A DNA stretch of 64,000 nt from the NCBI RefSeq assembly GCF_018310535.1, contig NZ_CP074102.1:1736001-1800000 (forward strand), in the 5' to 3' direction. Both the position numbers and the translations under genes were made by a program. Origin of the DNA: Streptomyces mirabilis. Lineage in GTDB: Bacteria > Actinomycetota > Actinomycetes > Streptomycetales > Streptomycetaceae. Below the pieces are notes generated by a model. That model did not search any database and was not told the origin of the DNA. It saw nothing but the letters and a program-made list of their open reading frames with translations. Below are positions 37,200 through 45,656 of this stretch, piece after piece; the first letter of the stretch is position 1, and each line of letters begins with the position of its first letter.

Positions 37200-38441
37200 A
37201 TGCACGTCCTCGTGGTGCACAACCGCTACGCCTCCGCGCAGCCGAGCGGGGAGAACAAGGTCGTCGACCAGGAGGTGGCGCTGCTGCGTGCGGCCGGCCA
37301 CCGGGTCGAGGTGTTCGAGCGGCGCAGCGACGACATCGGCTCCCGTTCCCTCCTCGGCAAGGTCGCGGTGCCGCTCCTCGTGCCGTGGAACCCGGCGGTG
37401 CGCACGGAGCTCGCCGCCCTTCTGCGCACCGAGCGGCCGGACGTGGTGCACGTCCACAACGTCTTCCCGCTCCTGTCGCCCGCGGTGCTCGCCGCCTGTG
37501 CCGACGCCGGTGTGCCCGCCGTCGCCACGCTGCACAACTACACCCAGGTCTGCCCGCCCGGCACGCTGCAGCGGGACGGCCGGCCGTGCACCGAGTGCGT
37601 CGGATCCGCGCCGCTGCCCGCCGTCCGGCACGGCTGCTACCGGAACTCCCGCCTCGCGACGGTGCCGCTCGCGGTCAGCATGTCGGTCAACCGGCGCCGG
37701 TGGTGGTCCGGCGTGGAGCGGTTCTTCTGCATCTCCGCGGCGCAGCGCGACGTCCTGGTGCGGGCCGGCATGCCACCCGAGCGACTGGCGGTGAAGCACA
37801 ACTTCGTGCCCGAACCGGGCGCCTGCCGAGCGGGCGCAGGCGAGCATCTGCTCTATCTCGGCCGGCTCGCGGAGGCCAAGGGCGTGCGGCTGCTCATGGC
37901 CGCGTGGGACGAACTCGCCGCCGACGGCGGAGTGGGCGTCCCGCTCGTGATCGCCGGTACGGGGCCGCTGGAGCCGGAGGTGACCGCCTGGGCGGCGGGC
38001 CGGGACGACGTCCGGTACGTCGGCCTTTACGACACGGCGGAGTGCCGGGAGGCCATCGCGCGGTCGGTCGCCGTGGTGGCTCCCTCGACGTGGCTGGAGG
38101 CGTTCGGCCTGGTGGTCGTGGAGGCGATGGCGGCCGGGGTCCCGGTCGTCGCCGCCGGTCACGGCGCCTTCGTCGAACTCGTCGAGGACGGGGTGACCGG
38201 GCTTCTGCACCTGCCGGGCGAGTCCGCATCACTCGCGTCCTGCCTGCGCCGGATCACGGCCGAGTCGGCCCGCAACCGGGAGATGGGCCAGGCGGCCCGG
38301 CGCCGTTACGAGCAGGACTTCAGCCCGGCCGTCGGCCTGGAGCGCCTGTTGGAGGAGTACCGCACCGCCATCGCGGGTCGGTCAGCAATGGCTCGCGGTG
38401 GGGACACCCGCGCGAGCAGGGGGGATGGGGACAGCAGATGA
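37200..38441 (+). CDS. Glycosyltransferase family 4
   Basis: A 413-residue GT-B enzyme. The acceptor side has MHVLVVHNRYASAQPSGENK, VVHVHNVFPLLSPAVL and VATLHNYTQVCPPGTL. The donor side has LLYLGRLAEAKGVRLLM, VIAGTGPLEPEV, WLEAFGLVVVEAMAAGVPVVA, with the E-F-G-x7-E retaining motif. CPPGTLQRDGRPCTECVG is a cysteine pair region seen in this GT4 subgroup. It starts two bases after the polymerase stop and overlaps the next gene by four. Confidence 0.88.
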   Translation: MHVLVVHNRYASAQPSGENKVVDQEVALLRAAGHRVEVFERRSDDIGSRSLLGKVAVPLLVPWNPAVRTELAALLRTERPDVVHVHNVFPLLSPAVLAACADAGVPAVATLHNYTQVCPPGTLQRDGRPCTECVGSAPLPAVRHGCYRNSRLATVPLAVSMSVNRRRWWSGVERFFCISAAQRDVLVRAGMPPERLAVKHNFVPEPGACRAGAGEHLLYLGRLAEAKGVRLLMAAWDELAADGGVGVPLVIAGTGPLEPEVTAWAAGRDDVRYVGLYDTAECREAIARSVAVVAPSTWLEAFGLVVVEAMAAGVPVVAAGHGAFVELVEDGVTGLLHLPGESASLASCLRRITAESARNREMGQAARRRYEQDFSPAVGLERLLEEYRTAIAGRSAMARGGDTRASRGDGDSR

Positions 38442-39673
38442 CACGATGCCGACTCTGCGGCTCGGAAGCTCTGGTGAGCGTCGTCGATCTTGGGGCGACG
38501 CCACCGTGTGAGAGCTTTCTCGCCGCGGACCAACTGGACCAGCCGGAGCCGGCGTACCCGCTGCACCTGCGGGTCTGCACCGACTGCTGGCTCGCGCAGA
38601 TCCCGCCGCTGATCACGCCGGAGGAGACGTTCAAGGAGTACGCGTACTTCTCCTCGTTCTCTACCTCCTGGGTGGAGCACGCGCGCACGTTCGTCGCCGA
38701 CGCCGTACAGCGGCTGGGTCTCGGCACCGACGCCTTCGTGGTCGAGGTGGCGAGCAACGACGGGTACCTGCTGAGGCACGTGGTCGACCGCGGGATCCGC
38801 TGCCTCGGCATCGAGCCGTCGGTGAACGTCGGCGCCGCGGCACGGGACGCGGGTGTGCCCACGCTCACGGAGTTCCTGTCCCCGGACACGGGCTCGGCCG
38901 TCCGCGCCGAGCACGGCCCGGCGGACCTGGTCGTGGCCAACAACGTGTACGCGCACATCCCCGACGTGGTCGGGTTCACCCAGGGGCTGCGCGCCCTGGT
39001 CGCCGACGACGGCTGGGTCTCCATCGAGGTGCAACACCTGCTGACCCTGATCGAGGAGAACCAGTACGACACGATCTACCACGAGCACTTCCAGTACTAC
39101 ACGGTGGCGTCCGCGACCCGAGCCCTCGCGAGCGGCGGACTCGCGCTCGTGGACGTCGAGTTGCTCCCTACGCACGGCGGCTCGATCCGGCTGTGGGCCC
39201 GGCCGGCCGAGGTGGCCGGCGAGCCGACCCGGCGGGTGGCCGACGTGCTGGACCGGGAGAAGGCCGCCGGACTGCAGGAGCTGTCCGGGTACACCGAGTT
39301 CTCCGCCCGGGTGGCCAAGGTGCGCCGGGACCTGCTGCGGTTCCTCATCGACGCGGCCGAGCGCGGCGAGACGGTCGTCGGCTACGGCGCCCCTGGCAAG
39401 GGCAACACCCTGCTCAACCACTGCGGCATCCGGCCCGACCTGCTCGCGTACACGGTCGACCGCAACCCCTACAAGCACGGCAGGTTCACCCCGGGCACCC
39501 GCATCCCGATCCTGCCGCCCGAGCAGATAGCCGCCGACAAGCCGGACTACGTCCTCGTCCTCCCATGGAACCTGCGGGCCGAGCTGGTCGAGCAACTGTC
39601 CTTCGTGCACGACTGGGGCGGCCGGCTGGTCTTTCCGATCCCGGAACTGAGCATTGTCGAGGTCAAGTCATGA
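38438..39673 (+). CDS. Sugar C-methyltransferase (TylC3/NovU-like), SAM-dependent
   Basis: A 411-residue three-part enzyme. The N-terminal zinc domain has cysteines in MTRCRLCGSEA and VCTDCWLAQI. The middle SAM-binding domain has VVEVASNDGYLLRHV and DLVVANNVYAHIPDV. The C-terminal Rossmann-like C-methyltransferase domain has VVGYGAPGKGNTLLNHCGI and PDYVLVLPWN. The architecture equals that of nucleotide-sugar C-3 methyltransferases in antibiotic and lipopolysaccharide pathways, where a methyl branch is put next to a keto group. The first gene of a tightly coupled five-gene sugar module. Confidence 0.87.
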   Translation: MTRCRLCGSEALVSVVDLGATPPCESFLAADQLDQPEPAYPLHLRVCTDCWLAQIPPLITPEETFKEYAYFSSFSTSWVEHARTFVADAVQRLGLGTDAFVVEVASNDGYLLRHVVDRGIRCLGIEPSVNVGAAARDAGVPTLTEFLSPDTGSAVRAEHGPADLVVANNVYAHIPDVVGFTQGLRALVADDGWVSIEVQHLLTLIEENQYDTIYHEHFQYYTVASATRALASGGLALVDVELLPTHGGSIRLWARPAEVAGEPTRRVADVLDREKAAGLQELSGYTEFSARVAKVRRDLLRFLIDAAERGETVVGYGAPGKGNTLLNHCGIRPDLLAYTVDRNPYKHGRFTPGTRIPILPPEQIAADKPDYVLVLPWNLRAELVEQLSFVHDWGGRLVFPIPELSIVEVKS

Positions 39674-40464
39674 AGGTCGTTCTGTTCTGCGGCGGTTACG
39701 GGATGCGCATGCGCAACGGAGCCTCCGACGACGTGCCCAAGCCGATGGCGATGGTCGGGCCGCGACCGCTGATCTGGCACGTCATGCGCTACTACGCGCA
39801 CTTCGGGCACACGGAGTTCATCCTGTGTCTCGGGTACGGGGCTCACCACATCAAGAACTTCTTCCTCAACTACGAGGAGACGGCGTCCAACGACTTCGTG
39901 CTGCGGGGCGGTCGGACCGAGCTGCTGTCCACCGACATCGCGGACTGGACGATCACGTTCGCGCAGACCGGCATCGAGTCGCCGATCGGGGAGCGGCTGC
40001 GCCGGGTGCGGCACCATCTGGACGGCGACGAGATGTTCCTCGCCAACTACGCCGATGTGCTCACCGATGCCCCACTGCCGGAGATGATCGACCGGTTCGC
40101 CCGGCGCGACGCCGGTGCGTCGATGATGGTGGTGCCGCCGCAGTCCTCGTTCCACTGCGTGGAGCTGGGCGAGGACGGCCTGGTGGGGGGCATCACCGCG
40201 GTGAGCGAACTGCCGCTGTGGGAGAACGGCGGCTACTTCGTGCTCCGCCAGGAGGTCTTCGACCACATACCGGAGAACGGGGACCTGGTCGCCGACGGAT
40301 GTGCCCAACTGGCCAAGCGCGGGCGGCTGGTGGCGCACCAGCACCGCGGCTTCTGGAAGCCGACCGACACCGTGAAGGAGCGGGCCGCGCTCGACGACTC
40401 CTACGCCCGGGGCGACCGTCCGTGGGCCGTGTGGGAGCGGAACAGTGCCGGAGTCGGAGCGTGA
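39670..40464 (+). CDS. Sugar-1-phosphate nucleotidyltransferase, cytidylyltransferase-like
   Basis: A 264-residue nucleotidyltransferase with the RfbF-like signature VLFCGGYGMRMRN...PKPMAMVGPRPLIWHVM, KNFFLNY, ERLRRVRHHLDGDEMFLANYAD and RGFWKPTDTVKE. This pattern is nearest to glucose-1-phosphate cytidylyltransferases, which make CDP-glucose for 3,6-dideoxy or branched sugars, rather than to RmlA. The overall length fits. It overlaps the methyltransferase before it and the PIG-L gene after it by four bases each. Confidence 0.82.
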   Translation: MKVVLFCGGYGMRMRNGASDDVPKPMAMVGPRPLIWHVMRYYAHFGHTEFILCLGYGAHHIKNFFLNYEETASNDFVLRGGRTELLSTDIADWTITFAQTGIESPIGERLRRVRHHLDGDEMFLANYADVLTDAPLPEMIDRFARRDAGASMMVVPPQSSFHCVELGEDGLVGGITAVSELPLWENGGYFVLRQEVFDHIPENGDLVADGCAQLAKRGRLVAHQHRGFWKPTDTVKERAALDDSYARGDRPWAVWERNSAGVGA

Positions 40465-41108
40465 TCCGGCTCGGGGCCGGACCCCTTGACCGGATCGTCG
40501 CGGTGGGCGCGCACTGCGACGATATCGCCATCGGCGCCGGCGGCACGCTGCTGACGCTGTGCCAGGCCCGACCGGGTATCCGTGTCGACGCGCTGGTGCT
40601 CTCCGGCGGCGGCAGCGAGCGGGAGCAGGAGGAGCGGGCCGCGCTCGCCGCCTTCTGCCCGGGCGCCGACCTGCGGCTGACCGTGCTCAAGCTGCCGGAC
40701 GGCCGGCTGCCCGCGCACTGGGAGGAGGCCAAGGCCGCGGTCGAGGAGCTGCGCGCGCAGACCGAGCCCGATCTCGTACTGGCCCCGCGCACCGATGACG
40801 CGCACCAGGATCACCGCGGCCTGGCGAAGCTGGTGTCCACCGCGTTCCGCGACCACCTCGTGCTCCGCTACGAGATCGTCAAGTGGGACGGCGATCTCGG
40901 CCGTCCGGTGGCGTACCAGCCGCTGTCCCCGGAGATCGCCGAACAGAAGGTGCGGCTGCTGCAGGAGCACTACCCCTCGCAGCGGCACCGGCCCTGGTAC
41001 GACCGGGAAGCCTTCCTCGGGCTGGCCCGGATCCGCGGCATCGAAAGCCACGCGCGCTACGCCGAGGCGTTCGCCGTCACCAAACTCACTCTCGACCTGG
41101 GGGATTGA
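40461..41108 (+). CDS. PIG-L family deacetylase
   Basis: A 215-residue zinc hydrolase of the LmbE/PIG-L fold, which removes N-acyl groups from amino sugars. The metal motif appears as GAHCDDIAIGAGG (H18, D21; the usual proline is cysteine) and the second as TDDAHQDHRGLAKLV. The C-terminal ARIRGIESHARYAEAF segment is typical of PIG-L members in sugar clusters. It implies that an N-acetylated sugar is deacylated during biosynthesis. The GTG start shares GTGA with the upstream stop. Confidence 0.87.
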   Translation: MIRLGAGPLDRIVAVGAHCDDIAIGAGGTLLTLCQARPGIRVDALVLSGGGSEREQEERAALAAFCPGADLRLTVLKLPDGRLPAHWEEAKAAVEELRAQTEPDLVLAPRTDDAHQDHRGLAKLVSTAFRDHLVLRYEIVKWDGDLGRPVAYQPLSPEIAEQKVRLLQEHYPSQRHRPWYDREAFLGLARIRGIESHARYAEAFAVTKLTLDLGD

Positions 41109-41111
41109 ACC

Positions 41112-42137
41112 TTGCGCGTACTGCTGACCGGACACCAGGGCTATCTGGGCACCGTGATGGCCCCGGTCCTCGCGGCCGCCGGGCACGAGGTCGTCGGTCT
41201 TGACGCCGGCCTGTTCGCCGACTGCGTGCTGGGCCCGCAGCCCGCGGACCCGCCGGGGCCGCGGGTGGACCTGCGCGACGTCACGGCCGAGCACGTGGCC
41301 GGGGTGGATGCCGTGATCCACCTGGCCGCGCTGTCCAACGACCCGCTGGGATCGCTGGCGCCGGAGCTCACCTACGACATCAACCACCACGCGTCCGTGC
41401 GGCTGGCCCGGCTGGCCCGCGACGCCGGAGTGCGGCGCTTCCTGTACGCGTCGACCTGCTCGGTCTACGGCGCCGCAGGCGGCGGCGACCTGGTGACCGA
41501 GGACGCCCCGCTGCGACCGGTGACGCCGTACGCGGAGTCCAAGGTGCGGGTGGAGGACGACCTGCACGCGCTGGCCGACGGCGACTTCAGCCCGGTGTTC
41601 ATGCGCAACGCCACCGCCTTCGGCTACTCGCCCCGGCTGCGCGCCGACATCGTGCTGAACAACCTGGTGGGGCACGCCCTTTTGTCCGGCGAGGTCCTTG
41701 TGCTCTCCGACGGCACCCCCTGGCGCCCGCTGGTGCACGCGGCCGACATCGCACGGGCCTTCGCGGCCGCGCTGACCGCGCCGCGCGAAGCCGTGCACGA
41801 CCGGGCGTTCAACATCGGCAGCGAGATCAACAACGTCACGGTCGCCGAGATCGCCGAGCAGGTCGCCGAGGCGGTAGCCGGCGCGAAGGTGGTGATCACC
41901 GGAGAGACCGGTGCCGATCCGCGGTCGTACCGGGTGGATTTCTCCCGGTTCCGCGCCGCGCTGCCCGGCTTCGACTGCGAGTGGACGGTGAAGCAGGGTG
42001 CGCTCGAACTCGCCGACGCCTACAGGAAACACGGACTGACCCGGGAGGACTTCGAGCGACGCTTCACCCGGCTGGCCGTGCTGCGCGCGGCGACCGAAGC
42101 CGGCGCCGTCGACGACACCCTGCGGTGGCGCCGATGA
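41112..42137 (+). CDS. NAD-dependent sugar-nucleotide epimerase/dehydratase
   Basis: A 341-residue extended short-chain dehydrogenase. It has the TGHQGYLGTVM nucleotide loop, ASTCSVYGA, the YAESK catalytic pair (Tyr-x3-Lys) and FGYSPRLRADIVLNNL. Members next to cytidylyltransferase-like and C-methyltransferase genes probably do epimerisation, reduction or dehydration of the activated sugar. There is no separate CDP-glucose 4,6-dehydratase in the locus, so this enzyme may supply the keto intermediate. Start is a TTG at 41112 three bases after the previous stop. Confidence 0.82.
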   Translation: MRVLLTGHQGYLGTVMAPVLAAAGHEVVGLDAGLFADCVLGPQPADPPGPRVDLRDVTAEHVAGVDAVIHLAALSNDPLGSLAPELTYDINHHASVRLARLARDAGVRRFLYASTCSVYGAAGGGDLVTEDAPLRPVTPYAESKVRVEDDLHALADGDFSPVFMRNATAFGYSPRLRADIVLNNLVGHALLSGEVLVLSDGTPWRPLVHAADIARAFAAALTAPREAVHDRAFNIGSEINNVTVAEIAEQVAEAVAGAKVVITGETGADPRSYRVDFSRFRAALPGFDCEWTVKQGALELADAYRKHGLTREDFERRFTRLAVLRAATEAGAVDDTLRWRR

Positions 42138-43408
42138 CCACGGCCGGCGAAGAGATGCACACGCTGGTGGAACGGTTGTACCCGCTGTGCCGGAGCATCA
42201 CCGGCGACGGTGTGCGCGCCACTCTGGAGATCGTCGGCGAGTACGTCCCGCTGCAGGTGCACGAGGTGCCGACGGGGACTCAGGTGCTCGACTGGACGGT
42301 GCCGCAGGAGTGGAACATCCGGGACGCGTACATCGCCAACACCGCCGGCAACCGGGTCGTCGACTTCGCCGCGTCCAGCCTGCACGTGCTCGGCTACAGC
42401 GTGCCGGTGGCTGCGACCATGCCGCTGGCCGAGCTGCGCGGACATCTGCACACCCTGCCGGACCACCCGGCCTGGGTGCCGTACCGCACCAGCTACTACA
42501 AGCCGGAATGGGGGTTCTGCCTGGCCCAGGAGACCTTGGACGCGCTGCCGGACGGCGAGTACGAGGTGCGCATCGACTCCACACTCGCCGATGGCCACCT
42601 CACCTACGCCGAGCACGTGGTCCCCGGGCAGGTCGCCGACGAGGTGATCGTCTCCTGCCACGTCTGCCACCCGTCGCTGGCCAACGACAACCTGGCCGGC
42701 ATCGCGGTGGCGACGTTCCTGGCGCGAGCGCTGGCGGAGGAGCAGCCGTACTACACCTACCGGTTCCTGTTCGCGCCCGGCACCATCGGGGCGATCACCT
42801 GGCTGGCCCGAAACGCGGAGCGGATCGAACGGGTCAAGCACGGCCTCGTGCTGGCCTGCGCCGGAGACCCGGGACAGGTGACGTACAAGCAGAGCAGGCG
42901 CGGCGACGCGGAGATCGACCGGGTGATGCGGCACGTGCTGGCCGCATCCGAACGCCCGCACCGCGTCAACGAGTTCACTCCGTACGGCTACGACGAGCGG
43001 CAGTTCTGCTCGCCCGGGTTCAATCTGGGCGTGGGCTCGCTCACCCGGACCCCGTACGCGGGCTACCCCGAGTACCACACCTCGGCGGACAACCTGGACT
43101 TCGTCTCCCCGACGGCGATGGCGGACACCCTCGCGGTCTGCCGCGAGGCGTTCGCGGTCCTCGACCGCAACCGGCGGTACCTCAACCTCAGCCCCTACGG
43201 CGAACCGCAGCTGGGCCGGCGCGGGTTGTACGACGCGCTCGGTGGCCGCAGTGACACCAAGCAGGCCCAGATGGCCATGCTCTGGGTGCTCAACCTCTCC
43301 GACGGCGAGCACAGTCTGCTGGACGTCGCCGAGCGGTCCGGGCTCCCGTTCGACACCGTCGCCGGCGCGGCCGGTGCTCTGCACGAGGCCGGGCTGATCA
43401 AGACATGA
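42134..43408 (+). CDS. DUF4910/DUF2172 aminopeptidase-like protein with winged-helix tail
   Basis: A 424-residue protein of the DUF4910 family, an M28-like peptidase fold. Residues about 1-130 carry SITGDGVRATLEIVGEYVPL and VPQEWNIRDAYI, then a small inserted domain. The putative zinc site is in SCHVCHPSLANDNLAG, with a later GYDERQFCSPGFNLGVGSL and YPEYHTSADNLDFV. The last 60 residues (MLWVLNLSDGEHSLLDVAER) form a winged helix. No signal peptide is seen. The family recurs in polysaccharide clusters with unknown chemistry; amide-bond hydrolysis on a sugar is one idea. Confidence 0.8.
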   Translation: MTTAGEEMHTLVERLYPLCRSITGDGVRATLEIVGEYVPLQVHEVPTGTQVLDWTVPQEWNIRDAYIANTAGNRVVDFAASSLHVLGYSVPVAATMPLAELRGHLHTLPDHPAWVPYRTSYYKPEWGFCLAQETLDALPDGEYEVRIDSTLADGHLTYAEHVVPGQVADEVIVSCHVCHPSLANDNLAGIAVATFLARALAEEQPYYTYRFLFAPGTIGAITWLARNAERIERVKHGLVLACAGDPGQVTYKQSRRGDAEIDRVMRHVLAASERPHRVNEFTPYGYDERQFCSPGFNLGVGSLTRTPYAGYPEYHTSADNLDFVSPTAMADTLAVCREAFAVLDRNRRYLNLSPYGEPQLGRRGLYDALGGRSDTKQAQMAMLWVLNLSDGEHSLLDVAERSGLPFDTVAGAAGALHEAGLIKT

Positions 43409-44712
43409 CGCCGATGACCACCGAGGGGGAGAATCCGCAGACAACGGCGCCACCGGCCCGATCCGCCAAGCGGGCCCTCGTCGGCCGGCTCTCCTGGGGA
43501 CTGGCCGACCAGGCGGCCTCCAGCGTGAGCAACTTCGCGGTGGGCATCTACGTGGCCCGCTCGCTGGGGGTGACCGCGTTCGGTGTGTTCAGCCTCGCCT
43601 GGGTGACGTACGGCGTGGTGCTCAACGTCTCCCGCGGCCTTGCCACCGACCCACTCGTGGTGCGCTTCAGCGGGGTGCCGGAGGAGTCCTGGCGCGGGGC
43701 GGTGGCCCGCTCGACGGGTACCGCACTCGGCGTCGGTACGGCCCTCGGAGTGGTGTGTCTGGTGGCCGGGCTCGGCCTCGGCGGCCGGGTGGGGCCCGCG
43801 TTCGCCGCCCTCGGTGTCATGTTGCCGGGGCTGCTGCTCCAGGACGCCTGGCGGTTCTCGTTCTTCGCCGCCGGCAACGGGCGGAAGGCGTTCGTCAACG
43901 ATGTCGTGTGGGGCATCGCGCTCGTCCCGGCCATGGTGGTGGCGGCCCATGTGGGCAGCGTGGCCGCCTTCGTGCTCGCCTGGGGCGCGTCCGCCACGGT
44001 GGCGGCGGGGTACGGCTGCGTCCAGTCCGGCATCCGGCCCCGGACGGCACAGGCACGCGGGTGGCTGCGCGAACAGCGTGATCTCGGCTACCGGTATCTG
44101 GTCGAGAACGTCAGCCTCAGCGGCGCGAGCCAGCTGCGGGCGTACGGGCTCGGCGCGATCGTCGGAGTGAGCGCGGTGGGCGCGGTGCGGGGCGCCGAGC
44201 TCCTGCTCGGCCCGTTCCTCGCCGTACTGATGGGGCTTTCGCTGGTCACCGTCCCGGAGGCGGCACGGGTGCTGCGGCAGGCCCCGCGTCAACTGGGCAG
44301 GTTCTGTCTCCTCCTCGGCGGGGGGCAGGCCGCCGGAGCACTGCTCTGGGGCTCGGCGCTGCTGCTGATGCCGGGCCGGCTCGGCGAGCTGGCGCTCGGC
44401 GACGTCTGGCACTCCTCCTCACACCTCATCGTGCAGATCACCCTCAGCGTCGCGGGAGCGGGCCTCGGCACCGGCGCGGCGGCCGGGCTGCGCGCGCTCG
44501 GCGCGGCCCGGCGCAGCCTGCGCTGCCAGCTGTTCGCCTCCGCCTGCTACGTCGGCGGCGGGCTCGGCGGGGCGGCCCTCGCCGGCACGGCCGGCTCGGC
44601 CTGGGGCGTCGCCGCCGCGACCATCAGCGGCTCGGTCGTGTGGTGGCTGCAACTGCGCTCCGCCCTGCGCGAGCGCCACCGCGATCCCATCCCCGAAGTG
44701 AGGACCTCATGA
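43405..44712 (+). CDS. Wzx-like oligosaccharide flippase
   Basis: A 435-residue MATE/MOP-superfamily protein with about twelve hydrophobic segments. It starts after a 25-residue cytoplasmic lead with RLSWGLADQAASSVSNFAVGIYVARSLGVTAFGV, the usual opening of Wzx and related flippases. It should move the completed undecaprenyl-linked repeat to the outer face. Both ends overlap neighbours by four bases. Confidence 0.82.
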   Translation: MTPMTTEGENPQTTAPPARSAKRALVGRLSWGLADQAASSVSNFAVGIYVARSLGVTAFGVFSLAWVTYGVVLNVSRGLATDPLVVRFSGVPEESWRGAVARSTGTALGVGTALGVVCLVAGLGLGGRVGPAFAALGVMLPGLLLQDAWRFSFFAAGNGRKAFVNDVVWGIALVPAMVVAAHVGSVAAFVLAWGASATVAAGYGCVQSGIRPRTAQARGWLREQRDLGYRYLVENVSLSGASQLRAYGLGAIVGVSAVGAVRGAELLLGPFLAVLMGLSLVTVPEAARVLRQAPRQLGRFCLLLGGGQAAGALLWGSALLLMPGRLGELALGDVWHSSSHLIVQITLSVAGAGLGTGAAAGLRALGAARRSLRCQLFASACYVGGGLGGAALAGTAGSAWGVAAATISGSVVWWLQLRSALRERHRDPIPEVRTS

Positions 44713-45656
44713 CCGACCGACCGAGGCTGAGCATCGGCCTGCCCGTGTACAACGGCGAGGAGTACCTGGCCGAGTCGTTCGACGCCCTGCTCGGCCAGAC
44801 CTACGAGGACTTCGAACTGGTCGTCTCCGACAACGCCTCGACCGACGGGACCGAGGACATCTGCCGCAAGTACGCCGCGCAGGACTCCCGCATCCGGTAC
44901 CTCCGGCTGCCCCGGAACATCGGCGCCACGCCGAACCACAACCATGTGTTCGCCGAGTCCCGCGGCGAACTGTTCAAGTGGGCCTCGCACGACGACCTCT
45001 ACGGCCGCGACCTGCTGCGGCGCTGCGTGGAAGCCCTGGACGAGCGGCCGGACGTGATCCTCGCACACACCGACCAGGCGGTCATCGACGGCGACGGCCA
45101 GGTGACGGTGCCCTACGAGTACACGCTCGCCACCGACTCCCCGCACGCGCCGGAGCGCTTCCGCAGTCTGTTGTTCGAGCCGGGAGGCGACGACTTCTAC
45201 GGGGTGATGCGGGCCGACATGCTGCGCCGGGTGAGGCCGCTCGACAGCTACCACCACGCGGACCGCACCTTCGTCGCCGAGATCACCCTGCACGGGCCCT
45301 TCCACCAGGTGCCGGAGCTGCTGTACTTCCGCCGCGACCACCCCACGCGCGCCGAGCGGGCGAACCCTTCAAAGCGCTCCCGGTGCGTCAACCTGGACCC
45401 GCGCCGGGCAGGCCCGCTGCACCCGACGCCCCGGCTGCTCGCCGAGTACGTCTGGGGCTTCGCCTCGGCGATCCGGCGGGCGCCGCTGTCCCCGGCCGAC
45501 CGGCGCGCGTGCTACCGCCACCTGGCCGCGTGGATGACCAGCCGGGTCCGGCCCGGCGCCGGCGAGCGGGTCGAGGACCGCGCCCCCGTCGACCCGGCCC
45601 AGCTCACGGTCTCCGTCGACGCCCTCGTCGCCGGTCGTGAGGGGAGGCACGCATGA
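44709..45656 (+). CDS. Glycosyltransferase family 2
   Basis: A 315-residue GT-A enzyme. Diagnostic pieces are LSIGLPVYNGEEYLAESFDA, LGQTYEDFELVVSDNASTDG, a DxD-like block around WASHDDLYG, and YHHADRTFVAEI. Inverting addition of a sugar to the lipid-linked intermediate is expected. It is the third and last obvious glycosyltransferase of the locus, which together with the initiating enzyme suggests a repeat unit of about four sugars if each acts once. Confidence 0.87.
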   Translation: MTDRPRLSIGLPVYNGEEYLAESFDALLGQTYEDFELVVSDNASTDGTEDICRKYAAQDSRIRYLRLPRNIGATPNHNHVFAESRGELFKWASHDDLYGRDLLRRCVEALDERPDVILAHTDQAVIDGDGQVTVPYEYTLATDSPHAPERFRSLLFEPGGDDFYGVMRADMLRRVRPLDSYHHADRTFVAEITLHGPFHQVPELLYFRRDHPTRAERANPSKRSRCVNLDPRRAGPLHPTPRLLAEYVWGFASAIRRAPLSPADRRACYRHLAAWMTSRVRPGAGERVEDRAPVDPAQLTVSVDALVAGREGRHA

